64,000 bases of DNA, from positions 1 through 64,000 of the forward strand of contig NZ_JAKZMM010000001.1 of assembly GCF_022809355.1 (NCBI RefSeq). Direction: 5' to 3'. Positions 28,243 through 36,038 of this stretch are shown piece after piece. The notes beneath the pieces are model-generated. The model saw only the letters and a list, made by a program, of their open reading frames with translations. It made no database searches and was not told where the DNA came from. The stretch is from Parabacteroides faecalis. GTDB taxonomy: Bacteria > Bacteroidota > Bacteroidia > Bacteroidales > Tannerellaceae. A program made the translations under genes and the position numbers. Within the stretch, counting starts at the first letter, position 1. Each line of letters starts with the position of its first letter.

Positions 28243-28272
28243 CAAAAATAAAAATAAAGGGAGAATGTACAA
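28243..28272 (-). promoter_or_regulatory. Beta-galactosidase promoter (TTG-19-TATTTTTG)
   Basis: On the minus strand TTG at 28272-28270 and TATTTTTG at 28250-28243 are 19 bases apart, a full match to the Bacteroidetes consensus. The -7 box is 23 bases from the ATG. It lies in the short gap behind the HU-HTH gene, so lacZ need not depend on readthrough. Confidence 0.7.
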
Positions 28273-28285
28273 CTATAAAAATCAA

Positions 28286-28918
28286 TTATTCATCCTTTCT
28301 TTTGACATAGACTTTGTTTGTTCCCATGCCGGAAACCGTAATTCCACTGTTCGGATCCTGCCGGAAACGTTGCAATTCCCGTGTTGCTGTCGTACGACTT
28401 AACCCGGTCAGTTGTACATAATCGGCAATACGCATCAGGGTATGCGTCGATAAATACTGCTGGGCAAGGGCCAATCGTTCTTGTTCGCTATAACGGGAGC
28501 TGTGTAAAACACTGTTTCCTCCGCGTTTCAGATTACAATGCCGGTTGGTTCGCCGGATTAATTCCTGGCTGGCTCTGAAATTAACGCCGTTCACTTCAAT
28601 GCTCCGGGCATTACGTTCGGGAGCATCTTCTTCAACCGTTTCGGTTTCCTTGTCGGCCGAAAGTCCCAATGTAGGTTTGAAAGTACCTACACCGTCGATT
28701 GTAACCGTATAACCTTGTCCCATGTAATAAGCCAACTTTTCGGCCATGTTACTTAGTACGTGCAACACACTTCCTTCGCTCAATCCGGAACCCGGTTGGG
28801 CAAGTTCGCTGACAAATTCCCGCATGTTGATGCGCTGATACGTTTTCATTCTATAGAATGTACGTTTTTTTCCAGACCCGTCCAGGTCGTTCATTTCTTG
28901 TTTGATGTATTCTGCCAT
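28286..28918 (-). CDS. HU-related DNA-binding protein with C-terminal helix-turn-helix (paralogue 1)
   Basis: This 210-residue protein has an N-terminal HU/IHF-like domain (residues about 1-130; YTVTIDGVGTF is the HU beta-arm entry) of the HU-related family found in Bacteroidetes. A C-terminal helix-turn-helix or winged-helix module follows (RYSEQERLALAQQYLSTH, MRIADYVQLTGLSRTTATREL, GITVSGMGTNKVYVKRK). It is a clear paralogue of the protein at 55468. HU-like parts bend DNA and the HTH may give sequence specificity. A four-unit palindrome array lies 112 bases upstream, immediately beyond a promoter-like TACCTTTA at 28986-28979. This suggests autoregulation or array binding, which is inference. 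No partner gene is cotranscribed. Confidence 0.85.
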   Translation of the reverse strand: MAEYIKQEMNDLDGSGKKRTFYRMKTYQRINMREFVSELAQPGSGLSEGSVLHVLSNMAEKLAYYMGQGYTVTIDGVGTFKPTLGLSADKETETVEEDAPERNARSIEVNGVNFRASQELIRRTNRHCNLKRGGNSVLHSSRYSEQERLALAQQYLSTHTLMRIADYVQLTGLSRTTATRELQRFRQDPNSGITVSGMGTNKVYVKRKDE

Positions 28919-28978
28919 GATAAGATTAGGTATGATTCATGTAATTTACGGAGAGCAAAATTTGCTTTCCGCGCAGGG

Positions 28979-29011
28979 TAAAGGTACGAAATAATTTAGA
29001 TAAAAATGCAA
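28979..29011 (-). promoter_or_regulatory. Putative promoter of HU-HTH gene 1
   Basis: TACCTTTA (28986-28979, one mismatch to TAnnTTTG) with TTG at 29011-29009, 22 bases upstream, reads toward the HU-HTH start. The array begins 12 bases beyond this TTG. The predicted leader contains the palindrome GCAAAATTTGC at 28955-28965. In the gene-free stretch 28919-29303, this promoter, array B and the ferritin terminator are the only features seen. Confidence 0.4.
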
Positions 29012-29022
29012 TCCTTCTGGAA

Positions 29023-29116
29023 ATTCTTTAGTTCACGTCGTGGATTACTTAGTTCACGTCGTGGATTACTTAGTTCACGTCGTGGATTACTTAGTTCACG
29101 CCGTGAACTAAAGAAT
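29023..29116. repeat. Phased palindrome array B (four 15-bp cores, 21-bp period)
   Basis: Cores at 29031-29045, 29052-29066 and 29073-29087 are identical (GTTCACGTCGTGGAT). The fourth at 29094-29108 is GTTCACGCCGTGAAC. Spacers are all TACTTA and flanks are ATTCTTTA and TAAAGAAT, for a total of 94 bp. The length, flanks and period equal those of array A at 18224-18317 in reverse orientation. Transcription in either direction would give a series of hairpins. It lies just upstream of the promoter-like boxes of HU-HTH gene 1. Confidence 0.9.
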
Positions 29117-29231
29117 ATGTTACGGGAAAACTGATTTTATATCCTTTGTGGAAGATGTTTTTATCGGAGGATTAATGGGAATCGGATAGAGTAAAGTAGG
29201 AGAGATGCATATCGTTCGAGTATATAAAAAA

Positions 29232-29272
29232 GAAAGAGGTCATCTTCCCACGCAGGGAAAACAACCTCTTTC
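29232..29272 (-). terminator. Hairpin terminator downstream of ferritin
   Basis: GAAAGAGGT (29232-29240) pairs with ACCTCTTTC (29264-29272) around an internal loop, 32 bases after the ferritin stop on the minus strand, followed by a T-rich run on that strand. Confidence 0.6.
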
Positions 29273-29303
29273 CATATAGATACAAAATTAATCTTGCTGA
29301 TTA

Positions 29304-29789
29304 TTAGTCACGCTTACCTAACTTATGGTCGATGATACCGTAATGATGATCGCCATAGTTCTTCAAGTCGTCCAAAATACCTTTAGCTGTTGATTCTTCT
29401 TCTACTTGTTCACGAACAAAACCGAACAAGAAATCTCTTGAAGCATGGTCTTTATCTTCTTCTGCGATATCAACCATTTTGTCAATCAACTCAGAAACAT
29501 ATTTTTCGTGCTTATAAACGTGTTCGAACACTTCTACCGGAGAACCCCAAGCCGTTGGCACAACATTTACCTGACCAATCATGATATCACCGCCGCGGTC
29601 AATACAATAATTGATCATCTTGTGTGCATGTTCCAATTCTTCGCTGGCTTGTTTTTCCATCCAGTGAGCAAAACCGTTCAAACCTTCTTTCTTGAAATAA
29701 ACAGCCATAGACAAATACAGATTAGAAGACCACATTTCTGCATTCACCTGCGCATTAAATGCTTCTGATAATTTTGTGCTTAGTAACAT
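29304..29789 (-). CDS. ftnA: Ferritin
   Basis: This 161-residue non-haem ferritin forms iron-storage cages in the cytoplasm and oxidises Fe(II) at its di-iron site. Visible ferroxidase elements are NAEMWSSNLYLSMAVYF (first Glu and Tyr near residue 17-24), KQASEELEHAHKMINY (Glu/His near residues 50-53) and FVREQVEEESTA (Glu/Gln near residue 127). Length is typical of bacterial FtnA. A -7-like GACATTTG at 29834-29827 overlaps the end of the upstream gene and could drive it alone. Confidence 0.95.
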   Translation of the reverse strand: MLLSTKLSEAFNAQVNAEMWSSNLYLSMAVYFKKEGLNGFAHWMEKQASEELEHAHKMINYCIDRGGDIMIGQVNVVPTAWGSPVEVFEHVYKHEKYVSELIDKMVDIAEEDKDHASRDFLFGFVREQVEEESTAKGILDDLKNYGDHHYGIIDHKLGKRD

Positions 29790-29837
29790 GATAGATACGT
29801 TTTAATAGTTAGTTTATTTTCTAATGCAAATGTCGCA

Positions 29838-31541
29838 TTAATGTTTATAATAAACCAAATCTTCCCGATTAAATTTGTTTATGAACGTATAAATTTTGTC
29901 TATTTCAGCTTCTCCGTAATTGATATACACTTCGGCAGAACGACGATAGCTTTCGTCTTTGTTTGCATCCTGAAGCAACAGATATCCAAATACACAATGC
30001 GCACCAGCCTCAACCAAACGGCGTGCCTGGAAGTCAATGTATTCGGTATCTTTGGTGCCTGCTACTGCATCTACCAGTTCGGCATATTTAGAAGTCATTG
30101 CCTGCAGGCGACTTTGCAACGGTTTCAACGCTTCGTTGTATTCAATCTTGTCGTATTCGTGCAACTGGTTAAGATAAGTTCCGGTTGTGACGTGGCGGAT
30201 TGCTGCTACGACCTGCAACTGAGTCGTACCTTCGTAAATATTGGTGATGCGGGCATCGCGGTACAAACGTTCGCAAGTATAGTCTTTCATGAAACCGGAA
30301 CCACCGTGAATCTGAATGGCATCGTAAGCATTCTGATTGGCAAACTCGGTGGTCATGCCTTTACCCATCGGTGTAAAGGCGTCGGCCAGCTTACTGTATT
30401 TCTTCAGTTCCTGGCGTTCTTCCGGAGTCAGTTTACGCTCTTTGGAAATATCATCGAGTGCTTTGTACACATCTACGAAACGAGCTGTTTCGTAAAGCAT
30501 AGCACGTGAAGCATCCGCCTTGGCACGCATCAGTGAAAGCATTTCGTAGATAGCCGGGAACTGTATGATCGCTTTACCGAACTGCTTACGGTCGAGAGCA
30601 TAAGCGTAACCTTCCCGATAAGCTGCTTCGCTTAATCCGACAGCCTGAGCCATGATACCTAAACGGGCACCATTCATCAAAGCCATGACATATTTGATCA
30701 GACCTAACTTACGGTCACCGCAAAGTTCTGCCTTAGCATTCTTGAATACCAATTCACAAGTAGGAGAACCTTTGATACCCATCTTGTTTTCAATGCGGCG
30801 AACATTAACACCTCCGTTGCGTTTGTCGTAAATAAACATAGACAAACCACGACCATCATGTGTTCCTTCTTCCGAACGAGCCAGTACCAGATGAATATCT
30901 GCGTCGCCGTTGGTGATGAAACGTTTTACGCCATTCAAGTACCAGCAGTTGTCTGCTTCGCTGAATGTCGCTTTCAACATGACAGACTGCAAGTCAGAAC
31001 CGGCATCCGGTTCAGTCAAGTCCATTGACATCGTTTCGCCGGCACATACGCGCGGAATGTAACGCTGACGCTGGTCTTCGCTACCAAATTCGTACAATGT
31101 TTCGGCACAGTCCTGCAAACCCCAAAGGTTTTCAAAGCCGGCATCTGCACGAGAAACCATATCGGCAGCCATAATATAAGGTACAATCGGGAAATTCAGA
31201 CCGTCATAACGGCGAGGCATGGCAATACCCATCAGGCCGGCTTTACGTACGGCATCCAGGTTTTCCTGAGTTCCTTTGGCATAAGTCACACGACCATTTG
31301 CTACAGAAGGACCTTCATGATCTACACTTTCAGCATTGGGTGCGATGATGTCTCCACAGATTTCACCAACGATTTCCAATACTTTTTCATAACTATCCAT
31401 GGCATCCTCAAAATCCTGAGGTGCATAATCATATTTATCTTTATCGGCAAAGCCGCGTTCTTTCAGCTCAACAATACGCTCCATCAACGGATGATGCAGG
31501 TGGTGCTTCAGGCTGGGATTATCTAAATAAAAGTTAGCCAT
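29838..31541 (-). CDS. Acyl-CoA dehydrogenase (long form)
   Basis: This 567-residue FAD acyl-CoA dehydrogenase is about 180 residues longer than the canonical enzyme. Typical motifs are MSMDLTEPDAGSDLQSVMLK (FAD/substrate loop), KRFITNGDADIHLVLAR, NKMGIKGSPTCELVF, RKQFGKAIIQFPAIYEMLS and YRDARITNIYEGTTQLQ near the end of the core. The C-terminal extension (from about residue 430) is helical and resembles that of long ACADs seen in Bacteroidetes. It lies 3 bases after etfA, so the complex is expressed as one unit. A role in butyryl- or acyl-CoA oxidation/reduction, possibly flavin-bifurcating with EtfAB, is inferred. Confidence 0.9.
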   Translation of the reverse strand: MANFYLDNPSLKHHLHHPLMERIVELKERGFADKDKYDYAPQDFEDAMDSYEKVLEIVGEICGDIIAPNAESVDHEGPSVANGRVTYAKGTQENLDAVRKAGLMGIAMPRRYDGLNFPIVPYIMAADMVSRADAGFENLWGLQDCAETLYEFGSEDQRQRYIPRVCAGETMSMDLTEPDAGSDLQSVMLKATFSEADNCWYLNGVKRFITNGDADIHLVLARSEEGTHDGRGLSMFIYDKRNGGVNVRRIENKMGIKGSPTCELVFKNAKAELCGDRKLGLIKYVMALMNGARLGIMAQAVGLSEAAYREGYAYALDRKQFGKAIIQFPAIYEMLSLMRAKADASRAMLYETARFVDVYKALDDISKERKLTPEERQELKKYSKLADAFTPMGKGMTTEFANQNAYDAIQIHGGSGFMKDYTCERLYRDARITNIYEGTTQLQVVAAIRHVTTGTYLNQLHEYDKIEYNEALKPLQSRLQAMTSKYAELVDAVAGTKDTEYIDFQARRLVEAGAHCVFGYLLLQDANKDESYRRSAEVYINYGEAEIDKIYTFINKFNREDLVYYKH

Positions 31542-31544
31542 ATC

Positions 31545-32564
31545 TTATTTACTATTCTTTTTGTAATACTTGATCATCTTCGGAATCACTTCTTCAACGG
31601 TACCGTTGATAACATAGTCGGCAATCGTATTGATCGGGGCATTTTCATCATTATTGATAGAAATGATAATACCCGCATCCTGCATACCGGCAATGTGTTG
31701 GATTTGTCCGGAGATACCACATGCAATATATAATTTCGGACGAACCGTTACACCGGTTTGACCAATCTGACGATCGTGTTCACAGAATCCAGCGTCAACA
31801 GCTGCACGGCTGGCGCCGACTTCAGCATGAAGTTCTTTTGCCAATTCGAACAACATGTCGAATCCTTCTTTTGATCCCATGCCGTAACCACCGGCGATGA
31901 CGATAGGAGCACCTTTCAAGTTGTGCTTAGCTTTCTCAACATGACGGTCGATAACTTTTACAACGAAGTCTGTTTCCGGAACATATTTCGCTACATCATG
32001 GCGGATAACTTCGCCCTGATAGTTCGGATCCAATACTTCTTTCTTCATCACACCTTCACGAACAGTGGCCATTTGCGGGCGATGTTCCGGATTGATGATC
32101 GTAGCAACGATGTTACCACCGAAGGCCGGACGAATCTGATACAACAGGTTTTCGTATGTCTTACCGGCTTTCTTATCTTCGTGTGAACCAATTTCCAAAG
32201 AAGTACAGTCGGCTGTCAAACCACTGGTCAGGGCAGAAGAAACACGAGGACCTAAATCGCGTCCGATAACAGTTGCTCCCATCAGACAGATCTGCGGTTT
32301 TTCTTCCTTAAACAAATTGATTAGAATGGAAGCGTGAGGCAAAGTAGTATAAGGGAAAAGTCCCGGAGCATCGAATACATGTACTTTGTCAACACCGTAT
32401 GGAAGCACTTGGCTTTCTACACCGTTCAAGTTTGTACCGGCAATGATGGCTTCCAGCTGGCAGCCCAATTGATTGGCTAATTTTCTACCTTTTGTCAGTA
32501 GTTCGAGACTTACATCAGCAACGGTTGTGCCTTCAAGTTCACAATATACAAATACGTTATTCAT
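31545..32564 (-). CDS. etfA: Electron transfer flavoprotein alpha subunit
   Basis: The protein of about 339 residues starts at MNNVFVYCELEG (ATG 32564; the longer TTG frame overlaps etfB). Its C-terminal FAD-binding domain is clear: IVIAGGYGMGSKEGFDML, GASRAAVDAGFC, RQIGQTGVTVRPKLYIACG, ISGQIQHIAGMQDA, ISINNDENAPI. It pairs with EtfB encoded immediately upstream (10-base gap) to carry electrons between acyl-CoA dehydrogenase and NAD or ferredoxin/quinone acceptors. Whether this is a bifurcating Etf cannot be decided without modelling of the EtfB flavin site. Confidence 0.94.
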   Translation of the reverse strand: MNNVFVYCELEGTTVADVSLELLTKGRKLANQLGCQLEAIIAGTNLNGVESQVLPYGVDKVHVFDAPGLFPYTTLPHASILINLFKEEKPQICLMGATVIGRDLGPRVSSALTSGLTADCTSLEIGSHEDKKAGKTYENLLYQIRPAFGGNIVATIINPEHRPQMATVREGVMKKEVLDPNYQGEVIRHDVAKYVPETDFVVKVIDRHVEKAKHNLKGAPIVIAGGYGMGSKEGFDMLFELAKELHAEVGASRAAVDAGFCEHDRQIGQTGVTVRPKLYIACGISGQIQHIAGMQDAGIIISINNDENAPINTIADYVINGTVEEVIPKMIKYYKKNSK

Positions 32565-32574
32565 AGGTATATTT

Positions 32575-33480
32575 TTATCCAATCGTATGATTGGCTAACA
32601 GTTCAACAATCAAATCTTCAATATCTTTATCCGAGCTGGTCAGAGTCTTGCTTTCCTTGGCCTGGAAAACAATGTTCTGGATAGACTTAACCTTTGTCGG
32701 AGAACCCGACAAGCCACATTGTTTCAAGTCGCCATTCACGTCGGCTACACTCCATTCCGGAATATTCAGATAAGGACGAGTCTCATATAATTCCGCATAT
32801 TTAAGAGCGGGAGTTCCATCAGGATGGCAAGCTGGAGCCGGCGCTTTTTCCTGTTTTCCTAATGCTCGTTTATACTTTTGTACCAGTTTGGCATTACGCG
32901 GACGGCAAGGAGCTGCTGAACCATTTACGGTAATGACGATAGGCAGCGGACCTTCAACCGTTTCTACACCACCGTCAATATGACGTTTTACCGTAATACG
33001 CCGGTTCTCTTCATCAACATTCAGGATTTCTTCGGCATACGTAATCTGTGTCAGGCCCAGTTTCTCTGCTACCTGCGGACCAACTTGAGCCGTATCACCG
33101 TCAATTGCCTGTCGACCTCCGATGATGACATCGTAATCTTGGATCTTCTTGATGGCAGTAGCCAGTGCATACGATGTTGCCAGCGTATCAGCTCCGGCGA
33201 AAGCTCTGTCGGTAAGTAGATAACCTCCGTCAGCACCACGATATAAACCTTCTCTGATTATTTCTGCTGCACGACCCGGACCCATTGTCAACAGTGTGAC
33301 AGTTGATCCCGGATGTGTGTCTTTCAGGCGTAAAGCCTGTTCTAAAGCGTTCAGGTCTTCTGGATTGAATATGGCAGGAAGTGCGGCACGGTTAACAGTT
33401 CCGTCTTCTTTCATGGCATCCTTTCCGACATTTCGTGTGTCGGGAACCTGTTTTGCTAATACAATAATTCGTAAACTCAT
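32575..33480 (-). CDS. etfB: Electron transfer flavoprotein beta subunit
   Basis: This 301-residue EtfB is the first gene of the etfB-etfA-ACAD operon. Motifs: MSLRIIVLAKQVPDTRNV, FNPEDLNALEQALRLKD, VTLLTMGPGRAAEIIREGLY, GADGGYLLTDRAFAGADTLA, IIGGRQAIDGDTAQVGPQVA, and the C-terminal peptide SSDKDIEDLIVELL. The DGDTAQVGP nucleotide-binding loop is intact. Its length (longer than mitochondrial EtfB) is like EtfB of anaerobes. A -7 box lies 35 bases upstream. Confidence 0.94.
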   Translation of the reverse strand: MSLRIIVLAKQVPDTRNVGKDAMKEDGTVNRAALPAIFNPEDLNALEQALRLKDTHPGSTVTLLTMGPGRAAEIIREGLYRGADGGYLLTDRAFAGADTLATSYALATAIKKIQDYDVIIGGRQAIDGDTAQVGPQVAEKLGLTQITYAEEILNVDEENRRITVKRHIDGGVETVEGPLPIVITVNGSAAPCRPRNAKLVQKYKRALGKQEKAPAPACHPDGTPALKYAELYETRPYLNIPEWSVADVNGDLKQCGLSGSPTKVKSIQNIVFQAKESKTLTSSDKDIEDLIVELLANHTIG

Positions 33481-33515
33481 TTTATTGGATATTATATTCG
33501 TTTTTTCTTTGCTTG

Positions 33516-33523
33516 CAAAAGTA
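33516..33523 (-). promoter_or_regulatory. -7 box (TACTTTTG) for the etfB-etfA-ACAD operon
   Basis: TACTTTTG reads on the minus strand from 33523 to 33516 and fits TAnnTTTG, 35 bases before the etfB ATG. It lies in a divergent region shared with the TonB receptor promoter. Confidence 0.55.
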
Positions 33524-33559
33524 ATTATTAAATTGAGATTAGGAAAGAATGTATCAAAA

Positions 33560-33608
33560 AATCACTAATTGTAGTGATTGTCTGGTTAGGCAAATTGTCT
33601 TTCCTTTG
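33560..33608 (+). promoter_or_regulatory. TonB-receptor promoter with overlapping palindromic operator
   Basis: AATCACTaattgtAGTGATT (33560-33579) is a perfect 7-6-7 interrupted palindrome. It overlaps TTG at 33578-33580, which is 20 bases from the -7-like TTCCTTTG at 33601-33608. An operator over the -33 region suggests repression of the receptor gene that starts at 33639. The regulator is unknown. Confidence 0.5.
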
Positions 33609-33638
33609 CAATCGAAAACAATATACCAAGTAGTGGAA

Positions 33639-35939
33639 ATGAAAAAAGAACAAATGTTCATCGCGACAATTCTGTTGGCAGGCTCAGAATTTGTCATGGC
33701 GGATGAAATCAATCCTAAAGATACGATCCGTACATATAATATAGAAGAAGTTGTCCTGACGTCTTCAACAAAAGAGACGAACGATTTGCGGAAACTTCCC
33801 GGTTCTGTAACGATTTTATCGCCCCAGCAGATTATCGGGCGGCAGATAGATGCCTTGAAAGACATCAGTTCGTTTGTGCCGAATCTCTATATGCCCGACT
33901 ACGGAGCCAAATTGACTTCAGCCATTTATATTCGTGGTATTGGAGCCCGAAGCAGCGGACAGTCTATCGGGATGTATGTTGATAACGTTCCTTATCTGGA
34001 TAAAAGTACATTCGACTTTGAACTGACCGATATCCAGCGGATTGAAGTATTGCGTGGTCCGCAAGGAACCTTATATGGACGTAATGCTATGGGTGGTATT
34101 GTCAATATTTATACGATTTCTCCCTTTGATTTCCAAGGAAAAAAGCTTTCAGTCTCGGCTGGTAACTACGGACAGGTTAAAGTAAAGGCTTCGCATTATG
34201 GTGTAATCAATGATAAGTTCGGGTTTACTGCCGGTGTGTATTACGATCGGAACAGTGGTTTCTTTACGAATGAATATACGGGGAAGAAAGCCGATAATGA
34301 ACAATCGGTTGGTGGACGTATCCGCTTGGAGGGTCGTTTTAATCCTAATTTCCGGATGGCTTATACTTTGTCTGCCGATTATTCGGATCAAGGCGCTTTC
34401 CCTTATGGTTTATATGATGCGGCTTCCGGATCGGTTGCACTGGTGAATATCAACGATCCTTCGTCTTATACGCGAACCATGGTAGCCAACAGCCTTTTGT
34501 TGGAGTATAAGACAGATCAGATATTGTTAAGCAGTACAACCGGTTATCAATATCTGAATGACGATATGCTGATGGATCAGGATTTCTCTCCTAAATCAAT
34601 CTTTACCTTGAATCAGAAACAGAAACAGCATGCATTCAGTGAAGAAGTAGCGATAAAAAGTAATTCGGCCCAGAATTATCAGTGGTCATTTGGTCTGTAT
34701 GGCTTTTATAATAGCTTGAATACCGACGGACCTGTTACATTCAAGGAAGATGGTATCAAAGAAGTTCTGCAACCGGTATTCGACAAAATCAAGGAAGATG
34801 CTGATAATCCGAAAATGCCTGCCCTGAAGATTACGGACAAAGAATTGTATATCCCGGGTAACTTTGATACACCTTCGTTTGGATTGGCTCTTTTCCACCA
34901 GTCAACATACAATAATCTTTTCGTTGATGGTTTATCAGTAACGGCAGGTGTCCGTTTGGATTATGAAAAACAGAAATTAGGATATACGGGAGAAGCCAAA
35001 ATGAACATGGCGGCCAGTTTCGGAGAAACAGAAATACCGTTGAGTTCCTTCTATGATGCTACCGTGATGGATGTACACGCTTCGCAGGATTTCTGGGAAT
35101 TTTTGCCGAAGGTCTCATTGAAATATGAATGTTCTCCTTCTACATATACATACGTATCGGTAGCGAAGGGATATAAAACGGGCGGTTATAACGTACAGAT
35201 GTCGGCAGATGTGATGCAGGCTCAGATGAAATATGATATGATGTCTGCTTTCAGTTCGATGATTCCGGTTGAAATCGAAAAGCCAACTCCCGTGGAAGAA
35301 GTCGCTGCCTATAAGCCGGAAAAGAGCTGGAATTACGAATTGGGTATCCGAAGTGAGCTGATCAAGAATCGCCTGAGTACGGAGCTTACTACCTTTTTGA
35401 TGGATATTCAGGATTTACAGATAACCAAGTTTGTGAATAGTGGTAACGGACGAGTCTTGGCCAATGCAGGAAAAGCGCGTAGCTTTGGTGTAGAAGCTTC
35501 GGCTCATGCTTTACTGGCGACAGGTTTGACGGCCGATTTGAATTATGGTTATACGCATGCGACTTTCCGAGATTATAATAATGGAAAGGATGACTTCAAA
35601 GGGAATTATGTTCCTTATACGCCGCGTCACACCATGAGTTTGGGCTTGCAATATTCAAAAAGTCTACAAGGCAAATGGCTGGACCAAGTCTATGCTTCAG
35701 CTCAGTTAAACGGAACGGGGAAGATCTTTTGGACAGAATATAATGATATCAGCCAGAATTTTTATCTGACCTTAAATGCGCGGGCAGGCGTTCGTAAAGA
35801 CAAAATCAATGTGAGTGTCTGGTCTAAGAACTTAACGAATACGACTTATTCTGCCTTTTACTTTGAATCGTTTGGCAATCCGTTTATCCAGCTGGGAAAA
35901 CCCTTGCAAGTAGGAGTAGAAGTATCGCTGACTCTGTAA
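33639..35939 (+). CDS. TonB-dependent outer membrane receptor
   Basis: This 766-residue receptor has a signal peptide (MKKEQMFIATILLAGSEFVM), a TonB-box-like stretch TYNIEEVVLTSS and a plug domain (LPGSVTILSPQQIIGRQI, YIRGIGARSSGQSIGMYVDN, RIEVLRGPQGTLYGRNAMGG). The rest is a beta barrel ending in a terminal aromatic-rich strand (LGKPLQVGVEVSLTL). It lacks the N-terminal carboxypeptidase-like domain and SusD partner of glycan porins, and resembles siderophore, haem or cobalamin receptors. It is a single gene with a palindrome over its promoter, divergent from etfB. The ligand is unknown. Confidence 0.88.
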   Translation: MKKEQMFIATILLAGSEFVMADEINPKDTIRTYNIEEVVLTSSTKETNDLRKLPGSVTILSPQQIIGRQIDALKDISSFVPNLYMPDYGAKLTSAIYIRGIGARSSGQSIGMYVDNVPYLDKSTFDFELTDIQRIEVLRGPQGTLYGRNAMGGIVNIYTISPFDFQGKKLSVSAGNYGQVKVKASHYGVINDKFGFTAGVYYDRNSGFFTNEYTGKKADNEQSVGGRIRLEGRFNPNFRMAYTLSADYSDQGAFPYGLYDAASGSVALVNINDPSSYTRTMVANSLLLEYKTDQILLSSTTGYQYLNDDMLMDQDFSPKSIFTLNQKQKQHAFSEEVAIKSNSAQNYQWSFGLYGFYNSLNTDGPVTFKEDGIKEVLQPVFDKIKEDADNPKMPALKITDKELYIPGNFDTPSFGLALFHQSTYNNLFVDGLSVTAGVRLDYEKQKLGYTGEAKMNMAASFGETEIPLSSFYDATVMDVHASQDFWEFLPKVSLKYECSPSTYTYVSVAKGYKTGGYNVQMSADVMQAQMKYDMMSAFSSMIPVEIEKPTPVEEVAAYKPEKSWNYELGIRSELIKNRLSTELTTFLMDIQDLQITKFVNSGNGRVLANAGKARSFGVEASAHALLATGLTADLNYGYTHATFRDYNNGKDDFKGNYVPYTPRHTMSLGLQYSKSLQGKWLDQVYASAQLNGTGKIFWTEYNDISQNFYLTLNARAGVRKDKINVSVWSKNLTNTTYSAFYFESFGNPFIQLGKPLQVGVEVSLTL

Positions 35940-36008
35940 GAACGACGACTTATGTAATATTTTCTGCTTTTCTAGGGAGAAAAGGATAATCGTTGGCGTT
36001 TTAGTTTG

Positions 36009-36016
36009 TACTTTTG
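36009..36016 (+). promoter_or_regulatory. -7 box (TACTTTTG) for the GNAT-nitrilase gene
   Basis: TACTTTTG fits TAnnTTTG and lies 22 bases before ATG 36039. It rules out the longer frame that opens at 36006. Confidence 0.6.
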
Positions 36017-36038
36017 TGGGCTAAATACACAGATTGTG

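Noticed and set aside
29023-29116. Possible CRISPR array
   Set aside because: Spacers are constant 6-bp palindromes, not unique 30-mers, the count is always four, and no cas genes are present.
29841-30509. 222-codon plus-strand frame opposite the acyl-CoA dehydrogenase gene
   Set aside because: Antisense shadow with hydrophobic low-complexity content; no promoter or family features.
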